The translations under genes were made by a program, and so were the position numbers. DNA of 64,000 nucleotides from Rhodocytophaga aerolata (GTDB taxonomy: Bacteria; Bacteroidota; Bacteroidia; Cytophagales; 172606-1). The stretch is taken from positions 124,001 to 188,000 of the forward strand of contig NZ_JAUKPO010000011.1 in NCBI RefSeq assembly GCF_030503435.1. Reading direction: 5' to 3'. Below, piece by piece: positions 10,201-18,023 of this stretch (position 1 is the first letter of the stretch; each line of letters opens with the position of its first letter). Below the pieces are notes generated by a model. It was given only the letters and a program-made list of their open reading frames with translations. It was not told the origin of the DNA and made no database searches.

Positions 10201-10708
10201 CAAAGGAACCCTTCCCTTAAAAGACCATAAACCGGAAGAGCCAAGAGGCCAATACACCATAGTAGCCATGTATACCGATAATGGCAGCAAAACAGTTGCT
10301 CCTCTTACTAATTCGGACATGGTTACGTTGCGAAATGCCAAAGTACAGACGGTGTATGCCGATGCCCATGTGGGTTTTCCCAGATGGGGTAATTCCTTGA
10401 GCCAGGGTGATCACAAATCATATATTCTGCTAAAAAATATTGACCTCACCGGGATAAAGAAACTTACCTATGAATATGCCTCGCTAGATAAAAATGGCGA
10501 AATAGAAGTCCGGATAGATTCCTACGGTGGACCTATGATCAGCCGTATTCCCTACCAGGCAACTGGTTCCTGGAATACCAAAAGGTTATTAACGGCTGAC
10601 ATTACGACCCCCACTACCGGCAAACACGACCTCTATTTTGTAGTGGTAAAACGCGAGAAGCCAAATGAGGATATTATCAGTTTATCTACTATTCAATTTG
10701 ACGAATAA
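7208..10708 (+). CDS. Secreted fusion: ThuA + PQQ-type sugar dehydrogenase + PKD + cytochrome c + CBM
   Basis: This 1166-residue envelope protein has an N-terminal signal that may end in a lipobox (LYSC). Domains in order: ThuA-like fold at about 46-265; six-bladed glucose/sorbosone dehydrogenase propeller at about 285-715, with the family motif SGSHHGGSLAWDKDGNLYLSTG; PKD at about 750-835; a small c-type cytochrome with the haem site C915-K-A-C-H919 and probable distal Met in YVMSAHP; and a C-terminal CBM6-like beta-sandwich from about 1010. It probably oxidises a carbohydrate and passes electrons to its own haem. Such fusions are typical of Bacteroidota polysaccharide users. The substrate is unknown. 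It is monocistronic, with its own terminator. Confidence 0.88.
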   Translation: MFTLRMTYNVGLSIALLLAISIGLYSCLQSPKTPTQAPVAATPPALRVLVFSKTKGWKHTSIPYGIALIQKLGKENGFTVDTTRNAAYFTEDSLKNYQAVVFNCTTGNVLNAKQQAAFERYIQAGGGYLGIHSAADTEYEWPWYNKLMGAHFANHPLNPGERKATIEITNKNHPATTSLPDKWERIDEWYSYRSFYPGLNVLAYLDENTYDNGTNGANHPIAWYHEFDGGRAFYTGLGHTPESYSEPLFVSHLLGGLQYAMGDGKPLDFSKSYAVVVPEENRFVKTVLVNDLNTPMEMAVAADGRIFYTELRSGNLFVYNPATKKPSVVHQFPLATKGGTGLIGVTLDPNFATNQYIYLYYSPPIDQEPIIFNLSRFKLKPDNTLDLASEKILLKVPVQENSGSHHGGSLAWDKDGNLYLSTGDSSSPFPSNGYAPIDERPGKEYYSLDAQRSSANTNDLKGKILRIRPEPDGTYTIPAGNLFPKGMEKTLPEIFVMGCRNPYRIAVNPKTSTVYWGEIGPDAGKDSIQGPRGYDEFNQAKKPGNYGWPYFVGNNQAYADWDFATSTAGPKFNPDAPVNQSPNNTGLTNLPPAQKAMIWYPYAASTEFPELGQGGRSAMAGEFYTFDANSTAANKFPEYYDGALFVFDWMRNWVLALRFDAQENYVRSEPFMTANGDFRRPIDLAFGKDGIMYMLEYGSVYGADNEDARLVKIEYNTGNRAPIAKATITDSAAAAQLSKRVYLTSENRNLPEIREIAGQAPLRVAFGSRGTRDLDDDDELTYEWLFDGTTLGSTELNPKYTYTQEGIYQAILRVKDQAGLVGTDTLEIKVGNALPEVVIETPGNKSFYWENKPFQYAVKVTDKEDRKIDPKKVKVYFDYTPQPSTLIGESQGKKPFVTTVETNTVGKTLIAKSDCKACHTIDKVSVGPAYVAVAQRYKNEPGSMEKLAKKIIAGGGGSWGTQYVMSAHPQISEQDAAEMVKYIFSLTDEKKQKTLLPAKGTLPLKDHKPEEPRGQYTIVAMYTDNGSKTVAPLTNSDMVTLRNAKVQTVYADAHVGFPRWGNSLSQGDHKSYILLKNIDLTGIKKLTYEYASLDKNGEIEVRIDSYGGPMISRIPYQATGSWNTKRLLTADITTPTTGKHDLYFVVVKREKPNEDIISLSTIQFDE

Positions 10709-10734
10709 TAACTGAATTTTACCTGGAAATCAAC

Positions 10735-10766
10735 AAAAGTGGCTTACTTTACAGTAAGCCTTTTTT
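10735..10766 (+). terminator. Intrinsic terminator
   Basis: An 8-bp stem (GGCTTACT with AGTAAGCC) has a 4-nt loop followed by six T, 30 nt after the stop of the ThuA fusion gene. Confidence 0.88.
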
Positions 10767-10953
10767 GCTAAAAACCCACTAAACAGGTTGTTGCCTGCTT
10801 ACAGATAAGTAAGTTGATTACTGCATAAAACCCACAACTAAGCAACATCTATAAAATTCAATTTTTTTTAGATGGCTGGATTTTATCTGCTAAAAATTAG
10901 AATATACCAACATTTTTTTGTAAGTTACTCATAAGGCCAAATCACTTACCATT

Positions 10954-11793
10954 ATGAGATCTATAAAAATAATTATTGCCTTACTGCTTTTTTCAAGTCT
11001 CCAACTTTTGGCTCAGAATGATCATGTTGGCACCTGGAAATTGTTATCTGCAAAATACACGAGTTCGTCCGGAGAGACAGACTATTTTACCAATGCGAAA
11101 GTAAAAGAAACCAAAATTATCACGCCTACGCATTTTATGTGGATGATTCAGCTGACAGACAGCCTGGATAACTCCAATAAAGTATTACCCACAGCCTCCA
11201 GTGCAGGTGGAGGTACGTATATGATGATGGGCAACGATAAGTATATTGAAGCACTGGAGTATGCCTCCTGGGAAGATTATGCCAAAGATAAAACAAACTT
11301 TACGCTGAACATAGATGGCGATATTATGGTGCAGACTGGTACAATCAGCTATCCGAATGGGAGTAAATTAACGTTAGAGGAAACGTGGCGCAGAGAAAAT
11401 TTTCCTCCCAACAATGGCAAACATGTAGGCACCTGGCACATGATGACTCAGAAAGTGACTAATCCAAAAGGAAAAACCACTAAAACGGATATGTCCAAAC
11501 TAAAGCAGGTGAAGATTATTACGCCTACTCATTGGATGTTTATCTCAGAAAATATCGACAATGGAAAGAAAAAATTCAGAAGTGCCCTGGGTGGAAGTTA
11601 CACCTTGAATGGAACCAGATATGTAGAGGCTATCGAAAATGCAGAGGATGTACAAACAGATTATAGTTTACGCATAAAAGGCAACAAGCTGCACATGGTA
11701 GGTTCCTTAACTACGGCAGAAGGAGAGAAGTATATTTATGACGAAACCTATCAACGGGAAGAAACCATTCCCAAACGACTGGTAAAGCAGTAA
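10954..11793 (+). CDS. Secreted protein with two tandem lipocalin-like domains
   Basis: The 279-residue protein has a signal peptide (MRSIKIIIALLLFSSLQLLAQ, cleavage near residue 21). The rest is one domain of about 120 residues present twice. Each copy opens with VGTWKLL / VGTWHMM, then carries KIITPTHFMWM / KIITPTHWMFI, a GG-rich strand, YIEALEY / YVEAIEN, and closes with EETWRRE / DETYQRE. The GTW opening and beta-rich pattern suggest a lipocalin/DUF4488-like barrel. The duplication is clear, the ligand unknown. The gene stands alone. Confidence 0.72.
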   Translation: MRSIKIIIALLLFSSLQLLAQNDHVGTWKLLSAKYTSSSGETDYFTNAKVKETKIITPTHFMWMIQLTDSLDNSNKVLPTASSAGGGTYMMMGNDKYIEALEYASWEDYAKDKTNFTLNIDGDIMVQTGTISYPNGSKLTLEETWRRENFPPNNGKHVGTWHMMTQKVTNPKGKTTKTDMSKLKQVKIITPTHWMFISENIDNGKKKFRSALGGSYTLNGTRYVEAIENAEDVQTDYSLRIKGNKLHMVGSLTTAEGEKYIYDETYQREETIPKRLVKQ

Positions 11794-11860
11794 CTACTAA
11801 GCGGTAAACCTACCTTTCTGCTAATTGCACCAGGTAGAAATGGCTGACAAATTCCCTGGT

Positions 11861-11895
11861 AAAAGGACTTAAACCTATACATTTAAGTCCTTTTT
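11861..11895 (+). terminator. Intrinsic terminator
   Basis: A 13-bp stem (AAAAGGACTTAAA pairing with TTTAAGTCCTTTT) is followed by T residues. It probably serves both the plus gene ending at 11793 and the minus gene ending at 11913. Confidence 0.85.
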
Positions 11896-11912
11896 ACGTA
11901 GCATGGATACGT

Positions 11913-12353
11913 TCAGGAATCTAGCCTGGTCAGTTTAATTTCGTTGCTTACCGTCGGTTTTATCGTAAACTTTTTTGAAGTTCCGTCTCCTGCCAGAATA
12001 ATCTCCAGGACACACCTGGTTTTGCTGGGCAGACTCTTTATTTTGCTTGATAAGGTCTGTAGTACTTTATCATCTGAGATAGTCAGGTACTGAAACGCAT
12101 CTATTTTTTCCTGAAGAGCCACACTATCCAGGTAACTAGTTGTTTCTTTGTTTCTTGTCTTTAGGTTGATAGACGTATCTATTAAAAATGTAATCACTGG
12201 CGTAGTTCCTTCCTGGCCAGGTTCAATAGAAAGTCCATCAGATAATAAATGACTACTCCGCCAGTCGCCACATTGGATATAAGAAATTTCAAAGGTGCCT
12301 TTTCTAACAGGAATTTTCATGGGCGTATATAAAAGGTTGGTTAAAGGAAACAC
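11913..12353 (-). CDS. Hypothetical protein, 146 residues
   Basis: I do not recognise this protein. The first eleven residues may be leader; an internal Met at residue 12 (MKIPVRKGTFEIS) is an equally likely start. No signal peptide or membrane segment is evident. The middle contains alternating hydrophobic strands (TPVITFLIDTSINL, KTRCVLEIILAG), suggesting a small beta-rich fold. It lies downstream of the CDF transporter gene on the same strand with a 113-nt gap, so cotranscription is possible but unproven. Confidence 0.5.
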   Translation of the reverse strand: MFPLTNLLYTPMKIPVRKGTFEISYIQCGDWRSSHLLSDGLSIEPGQEGTTPVITFLIDTSINLKTRNKETTSYLDSVALQEKIDAFQYLTISDDKVLQTLSSKIKSLPSKTRCVLEIILAGDGTSKKFTIKPTVSNEIKLTRLDS

Positions 12354-12466
12354 TGCAAGATAAAGAACATAAACTAAAATCCATATAAACAGCTGCCATA
12401 GTCGCTGGCAGAAAAAAAGCCAATACTCACTGCTTTCAACTACTTTCCACTCATCTTTAGGAACCC

Positions 12467-13417
12467 TTACTCTTCGGGCAGTTTTTTTACAGGGGTAATA
12501 ATAAATTCCTGAATCCGCCAGTCAAGCTGTGTTATTTTTCTGGTAATCAATTCTATTTCATGCGTTAGGTCGGCTTCAGATACAGGCACGATAAATCCCT
12601 CGCCAAAATACACATGGCCTTCTTCCCGCAACCGGATGATATGTTCCTTCACCGAGGCATGTTTTTCCAGAACCTCTTTCACCCGGTCAATCAAAGGATC
12701 AGGCTTATGATCGGTCACCGTTTTGGGCGCTTGGTTCATCAGATCTAACACAGCTTGTTTCAGGTTGGTATACCCATCGTGGATGATATCCAGAGAAATA
12801 ACGGCCGCTGCCACCGAATCGGCCCACCACCAGCCTAGGCCAATACCAATTATCCCAAAAATAGCTGCAGCAGCCGTCATCCAGTCGGCTTTATTCATCT
12901 GGGCATCGGTATACAGGTTCTTCTCATGCAGCTTCTTGGCGAGAGGTAATTTTTTCTTGCCCAGAATGATAGCCGGGAAAGTACTCCATAAGAGGGCCAA
13001 AATCATGAGGTAACCCAGCCAGACTGGCCTGCCAAAAACTACTACGGTTCCAATAGTCGGATGTTCCATTTTGATTAGTTTACTCACTGAATCTATCAGT
13101 AAAAAGCTGCCTACAAAAAATAATGCCAATGCGCTGCACAAATAGGCAATGCTCACTACCCGGTGGTATCCATAGGGAAATTCTGTATTGGTGGGTTTAG
13201 TAAAAATTTTAGAAGCAATCAGAAAAGAGATGGAAGGTGTAAAACTGATTAAATCTTCAAACCAAGCCGTTTTCATCGCCTGTGAGTTGCCCATTGTCAG
13301 CATAATTACTACCATTGTGGAAATAAGGTAGGCAATGGTGATCCATTCAAGTTTTTTAGCTTTTTCGAAAGCAGGGACTAGTTCTTCCGGATATTCAAAA
13401 TTCTGAACCTTTTTCAT
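12467..13417 (-). CDS. Cation diffusion facilitator (CDF) family transporter
   Basis: This 316-residue inner-membrane transporter is expected to export divalent metal ions by proton exchange. It has a cytoplasmic N-terminus, about six membrane helices (25-205) and a soluble C-terminal domain (about 225-316). The family motif FPYGYHR follows helix 2. The usual metal-site residues are only partly kept: helix 2 has FEDLISFTPS rather than a HSxxD pattern, and helix 5 has NKADWMTAAA with an Asn where His or Asp is usual. Specificity may therefore differ from classical zinc/iron CDF proteins. It is preceded 72 nt upstream by a solute-binding-like lipoprotein gene, an unusual partner. Confidence 0.82.
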   Translation of the reverse strand: MKKVQNFEYPEELVPAFEKAKKLEWITIAYLISTMVVIMLTMGNSQAMKTAWFEDLISFTPSISFLIASKIFTKPTNTEFPYGYHRVVSIAYLCSALALFFVGSFLLIDSVSKLIKMEHPTIGTVVVFGRPVWLGYLMILALLWSTFPAIILGKKKLPLAKKLHEKNLYTDAQMNKADWMTAAAAIFGIIGIGLGWWWADSVAAAVISLDIIHDGYTNLKQAVLDLMNQAPKTVTDHKPDPLIDRVKEVLEKHASVKEHIIRLREEGHVYFGEGFIVPVSEADLTHEIELITRKITQLDWRIQEFIITPVKKLPEE

Positions 13418-13489
13418 GCATATACAGGGCTAATCCAGGTGTACCATACGAACATATATATGTAGATTTATAACTTTTGGGCAGAAACA

Positions 13490-13960
13490 TCATTCATTTG
13501 GTAACCGGGTTTGTATATCTGGCTTCTTCTCATGCAGAAATTTCTCCAGATGTACCAGAAAGGCATTTTCCCCTAACTGAACAGCCATCACATGTTTTTT
13601 CTTCTGATGTTCCACATACGGCCGGCTAATGCCTGCTTTTTTTGCCCAGGGAGTATCTTTCGTAAGCCCTGCAATCAGCAGATGGATTTCCTGCTTTTCC
13701 AGACTTTCTACCAACGTTTGCTCATTGCCGTTTTTCCATTGAACAGTGGCTCCTAAATCGTTAGCAAACTCTTTTACTAGTTCCGCTTCTATGCCGGTAG
13801 GCGCCTGGGAAGTTTTCACTACCCAAGGCGGATTTTCTGAATACCCTACTATCAGTGTTCCGTTAGTAACCTTTTCTAAGGTATGTTCAGGGTCTTTGGG
13901 AAAATTATCGCAACTCTGGATAAACAGACAAAAAGCCAGCGCATACACAATTGTTTTCAT
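13490..13960 (-). CDS. Short SBP_bac_3-like periplasmic lipoprotein (one lobe)
   Basis: The 156-residue lipoprotein has signal MKTIVYALAFCLFIQSC with a lipobox ending at C17. The body matches the first lobe of amino-acid/opine-type solute-binding proteins: TLIVGYSENPPWVV at about 35-48, GIEAELVKEFANDLGATVQW, and LLIAGLTKDTPWAKKAGISRPY. Full family members have 220-250 residues. Here the second lobe is missing, and the chain passes directly to the usual C-terminal helix (GENAFLVHLEKFL). No ABC permease or ATPase is nearby; the next gene is a CDF transporter on the same strand. Confidence 0.72.
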   Translation of the reverse strand: MKTIVYALAFCLFIQSCDNFPKDPEHTLEKVTNGTLIVGYSENPPWVVKTSQAPTGIEAELVKEFANDLGATVQWKNGNEQTLVESLEKQEIHLLIAGLTKDTPWAKKAGISRPYVEHQKKKHVMAVQLGENAFLVHLEKFLHEKKPDIQTRLPNE

Positions 13961-14230
13961 GTTCTGCTAGTATAAAATAATGTCTTGTCGGTAATAGAAA
14001 GTAAAATTTGGAAACCTTAGTCAGCTATGTTTGTCTATCACCTGCTTTTGGCTAGCAGGCTGCTCAAAAAATATAGCTACAAGCAACCACTGCATCAATA
14101 CGGCTTTTGTTGTGATTAGTTTTACTGGCTCTTTTATAGAGCTGACAGAAGAAACGATTTCACATAGGGATACCCAAAATGGCTCTCCTATCAGTTTGCG
14201 GGAATTATTTTGGTAAAGATATGCACCAAT

Positions 14231-14270
14231 AAAAAGAGGGCCTGATAAATACTATCAGACCCTCCTTTTA
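14231..14270 (-). terminator. Intrinsic terminator for the minus-strand sensor gene
   Basis: A 12-bp stem with one mismatch (14236-14247 with 14254-14265) lies next to an A5 run on the plus strand, which is a T run for minus-strand transcription. It is 49 nt past the stop of the gene at 14319. Confidence 0.8.
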
Positions 14271-14318
14271 CTGGCTGTTTTTTAGACAAGCACACCAATT
14301 ATAACTTGTTTGGGTGTA

Positions 14319-16904
14319 TTAAGATTCTATAGCCTGTGCAAGCTTTATTATTTTAACCAGCTGATCTTTCTCATCAAACACTGGCGTATAGCTGGCATTG
14401 AGCCATACTTGTTTTCCTTGCTTGGTCAATCGTTTAACCTTGCCTATCTGGGCTTTTCCCTCTTTCAGATCCTGCCAAAACTTGTGGTATTCGCTACTGG
14501 CTCCATAGCCTTTTTCCACAAATATGCGGTGAGGCTGATGGGTAATTTCCTCTAGCTCGTAGCCCATTAGGGTAAGAAAATTCTGATTGGCTTTCAGGAT
14601 GTTTCCTTGCAGGTCAAACTCAATGGTAGCCAGACTGGCATCTACGGCAGTAACATGCGCCTGCAATTCCAATGCCTGACGTACGGCTTCTTCCTGTGTG
14701 GCTTGCAGTTCTTCCAGATTTTGCCGGATTTCCTCCTCTTGTGCCCGTAATTCTTCTGTTTGCAGCAGGGTTTGTCTTTCTAACATCTTTTGTTCGGTTA
14801 CATCCTGCGCATATTTGACAATTTTATAGATTTTGCCGTTAATATCTGCAATAGGTGTGTAGTTGCCTTTAATCCATACGTTAGTACCATCCTTACTTAC
14901 TCTTTCAAATTCGCCTGAAATATATTCGCCACTCCGTAGTTTTTCCCAGAATTGCTGATATTCCTCCGATTCTTGCTCTACTTGCTTAACGAATATACGG
15001 TGATGCCTTCCATAAATTTCTTTAGCCTCATACTTCATAAGCGCCAGGAAGTTAGCATTGGCTGAAAGAATATTCCCATTCAGATCGAACTCAACAATTC
15101 CGTTAGATTTAGAAATAGCTTCCAGCTGGCTCTGATAGTCTAAGGCTGCCTGTTTTTCTTGCGTAATGTCCTGAGCAAATTTTATAATTTTAACTACCTC
15201 TTTCTCTTCATTAAATACCGGTGTATAACTGGCACTCAAATACACATCTTTTCCGTTTTTAGCCTGCCGCCTTACTTCCCCTATTTGCTCCTCTCCTTGT
15301 GAGAGTTTCTGCCAAAACTCCGTATAGGCCTGGGTTTGGCTATGAGCTGCATCTACAAACAGGCGATGGTGTTTCCCTGTTATTTCTGGCAGAGTATACC
15401 CCATTAATGAAAGAAAACGTTCGTTTGCCGTAAGAATAATTCCTTCCAAGGTTAATTCAACCATGGCCAGCGTAGAATCAACTGCTAACATAAAGCCACT
15501 CATCTCCTGGTCTTTCTTCTGTAAAAGACCGGTATTGGAGTGATACTCTTGCATTAACCGGGCAATTTCGTCTAAGTGGGCCTGCTCATTTCGCCGCATT
15601 TCCTCCTGCGTAGCTTCCAGCTCTTCCATATTCTGCCGCATTTCCTCTTCCTGGGCACGCATTTCTTCGGTTTGTTGCAGAGAGCTTTCTAAAAGCTTTT
15701 TTGTTTGTTCATTTATCCGGTTGTTCTGTATAAAGCCGGCTATGTTTTCTGCAATCTTCTCCATAAAGGAAATCTGGTGTGGAGCCAGCTTATGAAAAGA
15801 AGCGATTTCTAGCATTCCTTCTACTGTATCATTTATTTTCAAAGGCATAATCAACAGTGCGGTAGGGGTAGCTTCACCTAGTCCAGACGTAATAGTTATA
15901 TAATTTTTAGGGACTTGCGTCATGTAAATATATTCGGCCTCCAGGTAGGCTTGCCCCAACATTCCTTGTCCGGGTGCAAAGGATTTGTCTATGTATTTTT
16001 TGCGTTCATAGGCATAGCAGGCCATTAGTCTGATAACTTTTTGTCCTGGCTCGGTTTCATCTACCACATATACTCCCCCCTGGTTGGCGCCCATGTACTT
16101 TACAATCATAGAAATAAGCGAGTCGTAGATGTGGCTACCTGCACCATGGCTGCGTAAAATTTCAGCTACTTTCGCTATCCCTTCGCTTGTCCATTGCCGA
16201 TTGGCTTCTTCAGTTCTGGCAATTTCCAATTTTTCCAGATTTACTTCTAAGGCTTTCCGGGCCTGTTCCGCCTCTGTAGATTTTTCGTTCATTTCACTCA
16301 GCAACTGCGTAGAACGTTCTTCCGACTGCCTGTTTAAAACAGCCAACCCATAAATTGACCCTATTTGCGCAAATAAGGCTAAACAGGTAGTGAGCACAGC
16401 AAGCGGACCTTCTCTTAGTACTGATCCATCATATCCCATATCAAAATATCCCCAACTTAATGGAAATACTACCAAGATGAAGAAGGAGAAAATAGTACAG
16501 AAAAGTAAAAACCCTTTTTCCCGGAAATCAAACACAATAAAAGGGATCAGCGTAAAACTTAACTCAACCAGCGATACACTTGTGATTGCATCATCCAGAG
16601 AGGTACTAAAGAACGCATTATATAGGGAAGAAAGCAGCAATAGCATAGTAGGCAAAACCACTCTGGTATAATAAATTCCACCTAAGCCGTTTGCAACCAT
16701 TATTAGAACACATATAAGGCTGGCCACCGACGGAAAAATGGCCATCTTGGGAAAATACAGTAAGGAGATACTACTGAAAGGAATACCTAAAACGAAGATT
16801 AACAGCAGACACAAAATATTGGTAGGCCTTACTCTGTTTTTTAAATAGTCAGGCAGGTCGTACTGACTGCCGGCGTCTAAAATTCGTGTGAAAAGGTGTG
16901 GCAT
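14319..16904 (-). CDS. Membrane-bound GAF/PAS sensor protein without output domain
   Basis: Architecture of the 861 residues: about six membrane helices (28-190), a coiled coil (195-240), a GAF domain (about 240-395), a Glu-rich coiled coil (about 400-460, EEEMRQNMEELEATQEEM), then three PAS domains (about 475-600, 600-715 and 745-861). The second and third PAS are separated by another coiled coil. Each PAS carries a GHHRLFV / GRHHRIFV / QPHRIFV block and ends in a (V)KI(I/V)K(L/F/Y)AQ strand. There is no histidine kinase, GGDEF, EAL or methyl-accepting domain, and the protein stops at the end of the third PAS. Signalling must pass to a separate partner through the coiled coils. Confidence 0.85.
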   Translation of the reverse strand: MPHLFTRILDAGSQYDLPDYLKNRVRPTNILCLLLIFVLGIPFSSISLLYFPKMAIFPSVASLICVLIMVANGLGGIYYTRVVLPTMLLLLSSLYNAFFSTSLDDAITSVSLVELSFTLIPFIVFDFREKGFLLFCTIFSFFILVVFPLSWGYFDMGYDGSVLREGPLAVLTTCLALFAQIGSIYGLAVLNRQSEERSTQLLSEMNEKSTEAEQARKALEVNLEKLEIARTEEANRQWTSEGIAKVAEILRSHGAGSHIYDSLISMIVKYMGANQGGVYVVDETEPGQKVIRLMACYAYERKKYIDKSFAPGQGMLGQAYLEAEYIYMTQVPKNYITITSGLGEATPTALLIMPLKINDTVEGMLEIASFHKLAPHQISFMEKIAENIAGFIQNNRINEQTKKLLESSLQQTEEMRAQEEEMRQNMEELEATQEEMRRNEQAHLDEIARLMQEYHSNTGLLQKKDQEMSGFMLAVDSTLAMVELTLEGIILTANERFLSLMGYTLPEITGKHHRLFVDAAHSQTQAYTEFWQKLSQGEEQIGEVRRQAKNGKDVYLSASYTPVFNEEKEVVKIIKFAQDITQEKQAALDYQSQLEAISKSNGIVEFDLNGNILSANANFLALMKYEAKEIYGRHHRIFVKQVEQESEEYQQFWEKLRSGEYISGEFERVSKDGTNVWIKGNYTPIADINGKIYKIVKYAQDVTEQKMLERQTLLQTEELRAQEEEIRQNLEELQATQEEAVRQALELQAHVTAVDASLATIEFDLQGNILKANQNFLTLMGYELEEITHQPHRIFVEKGYGASSEYHKFWQDLKEGKAQIGKVKRLTKQGKQVWLNASYTPVFDEKDQLVKIIKLAQAIES

Positions 16905-18023
16905 GAAATAGAAATAAATACGTTTATCTTAATTAGTATTCAGAGTTACTTATAGTGTTTACAGGTGTAAGGCACAGTTGCCCTCAAGTATGGATACCTG
17001 CCCCGGATATAGAGTACATTTCAACGTTTTACCGTGCCTGCTTCGCTTCAAAATGGTAGTAGCTTCTAGGAAAACCGCAGTTCTCTCATTAAACTGATCC
17101 AATTATAAAATTAGAAAAGCAGTTCTGATCTGTTCTGAGAATTTACTTCAAAAGTAAGCTATGTAATATCTATAGGTGTTTAAGAAAACAACTATCCCCT
17201 ATAAAGAGAAATCAGCTTCTGTTTATATTTTTTTTGAAACAAACGGCATGTTCTTCCTACTAGCTTCCTATAAAACAAGCAGCCCATATAATAGGCGGCT
17301 ATCCCAATTTTGCCAGGAAAATGAAACTAGTAAAACAAAATAATCAGTATACAGGCATTTTTTTATGCATTTAGTTTCACCGCCTTTATAGTAATACCAA
17401 AATAAAACCAGATTGCGAAGTACTTGATAACAGCCTTACCGAAAGCCGCCTTATACAATCTTTGGTATAAGGAGCAGGCCTGTGCGGATGGTATACAGCG
17501 GTATTGGCAAGGCGGGGCATGTCCGGCCCTGGAGGACAAACACTCTCTATTTATTCTTCTTTTGAGAATTAGTACGCTAGTTGAGTTATTAGATGAGTAT
17601 ACGTATTTCCGCCGATGAGTTTACCAGGCAGTAACTATTAATAGCTGATAGGAGACTGTAGCTAGTTAGTAACATTCATGATTTTGGTTCATGTCTTCTT
17701 GAACGGAGAGGTGTACTCGTATAGAATGGAAGTTCCTTAACAGATTTTTATTTTTTACCTAAGAACAACCTTAATTACTCTTGCCATCTCTTTTCGATAG
17801 TAATTTTCCTTGTTTTTTTAGCTTTTTGCCGGGCTTGTTTACCTTTTGCACACCTCTTTACTAGCTTGTTCACCTCTTGTACACATCCAAAGCTTGGAGA
17901 TGGGCCTATAGAAATACTTCCTTTGCATCCGTTAGCCGGGCATAAAAAGCAGGTAGATGGCCAAACCTGATCTTTACCCAGACTATGGATAACATCCACT
18001 TAATTTATTTAAAACTACTATTT
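16905..18023. other. Long divergent intergenic region
   Basis: This 1.1-kb AT-rich region lies between divergent genes. Two small open frames here (17424-17618 and 17775-17999) look like chance. The only patterned sequence is the pair of ACC-N8-ACC repeats at 17841-17885. I recognised no RNA gene or gene remnant. Confidence 0.6.
17841..17885 (+). promoter_or_regulatory. Putative regulator site: two ACC-N8-ACC direct repeats
   Basis: ACC triplets stand at 17841, 17852 and 17872 with a near-match ACA at 17883, so each pair has an 11-bp period: ACCTTTTGCACACC, then ACCTCTTGTACACA. Similar units precede the genes at 23428 and 26523 in the sense direction. It lies 140-185 nt before the start at 18024. 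Confidence 0.35.

Noticed and set aside
14031-14216. 61-codon plus-strand frame
   Set aside because: Low-complexity translation without a family resemblance, weak start context and no neighbours on that strand; treated as chance.
17424-17999. Two short frames in the long divergent gap
   Set aside because: Unusual residue mix (many Cys, Trp, Lys) and no start signal; the minus one overlaps the ACC repeat sites.
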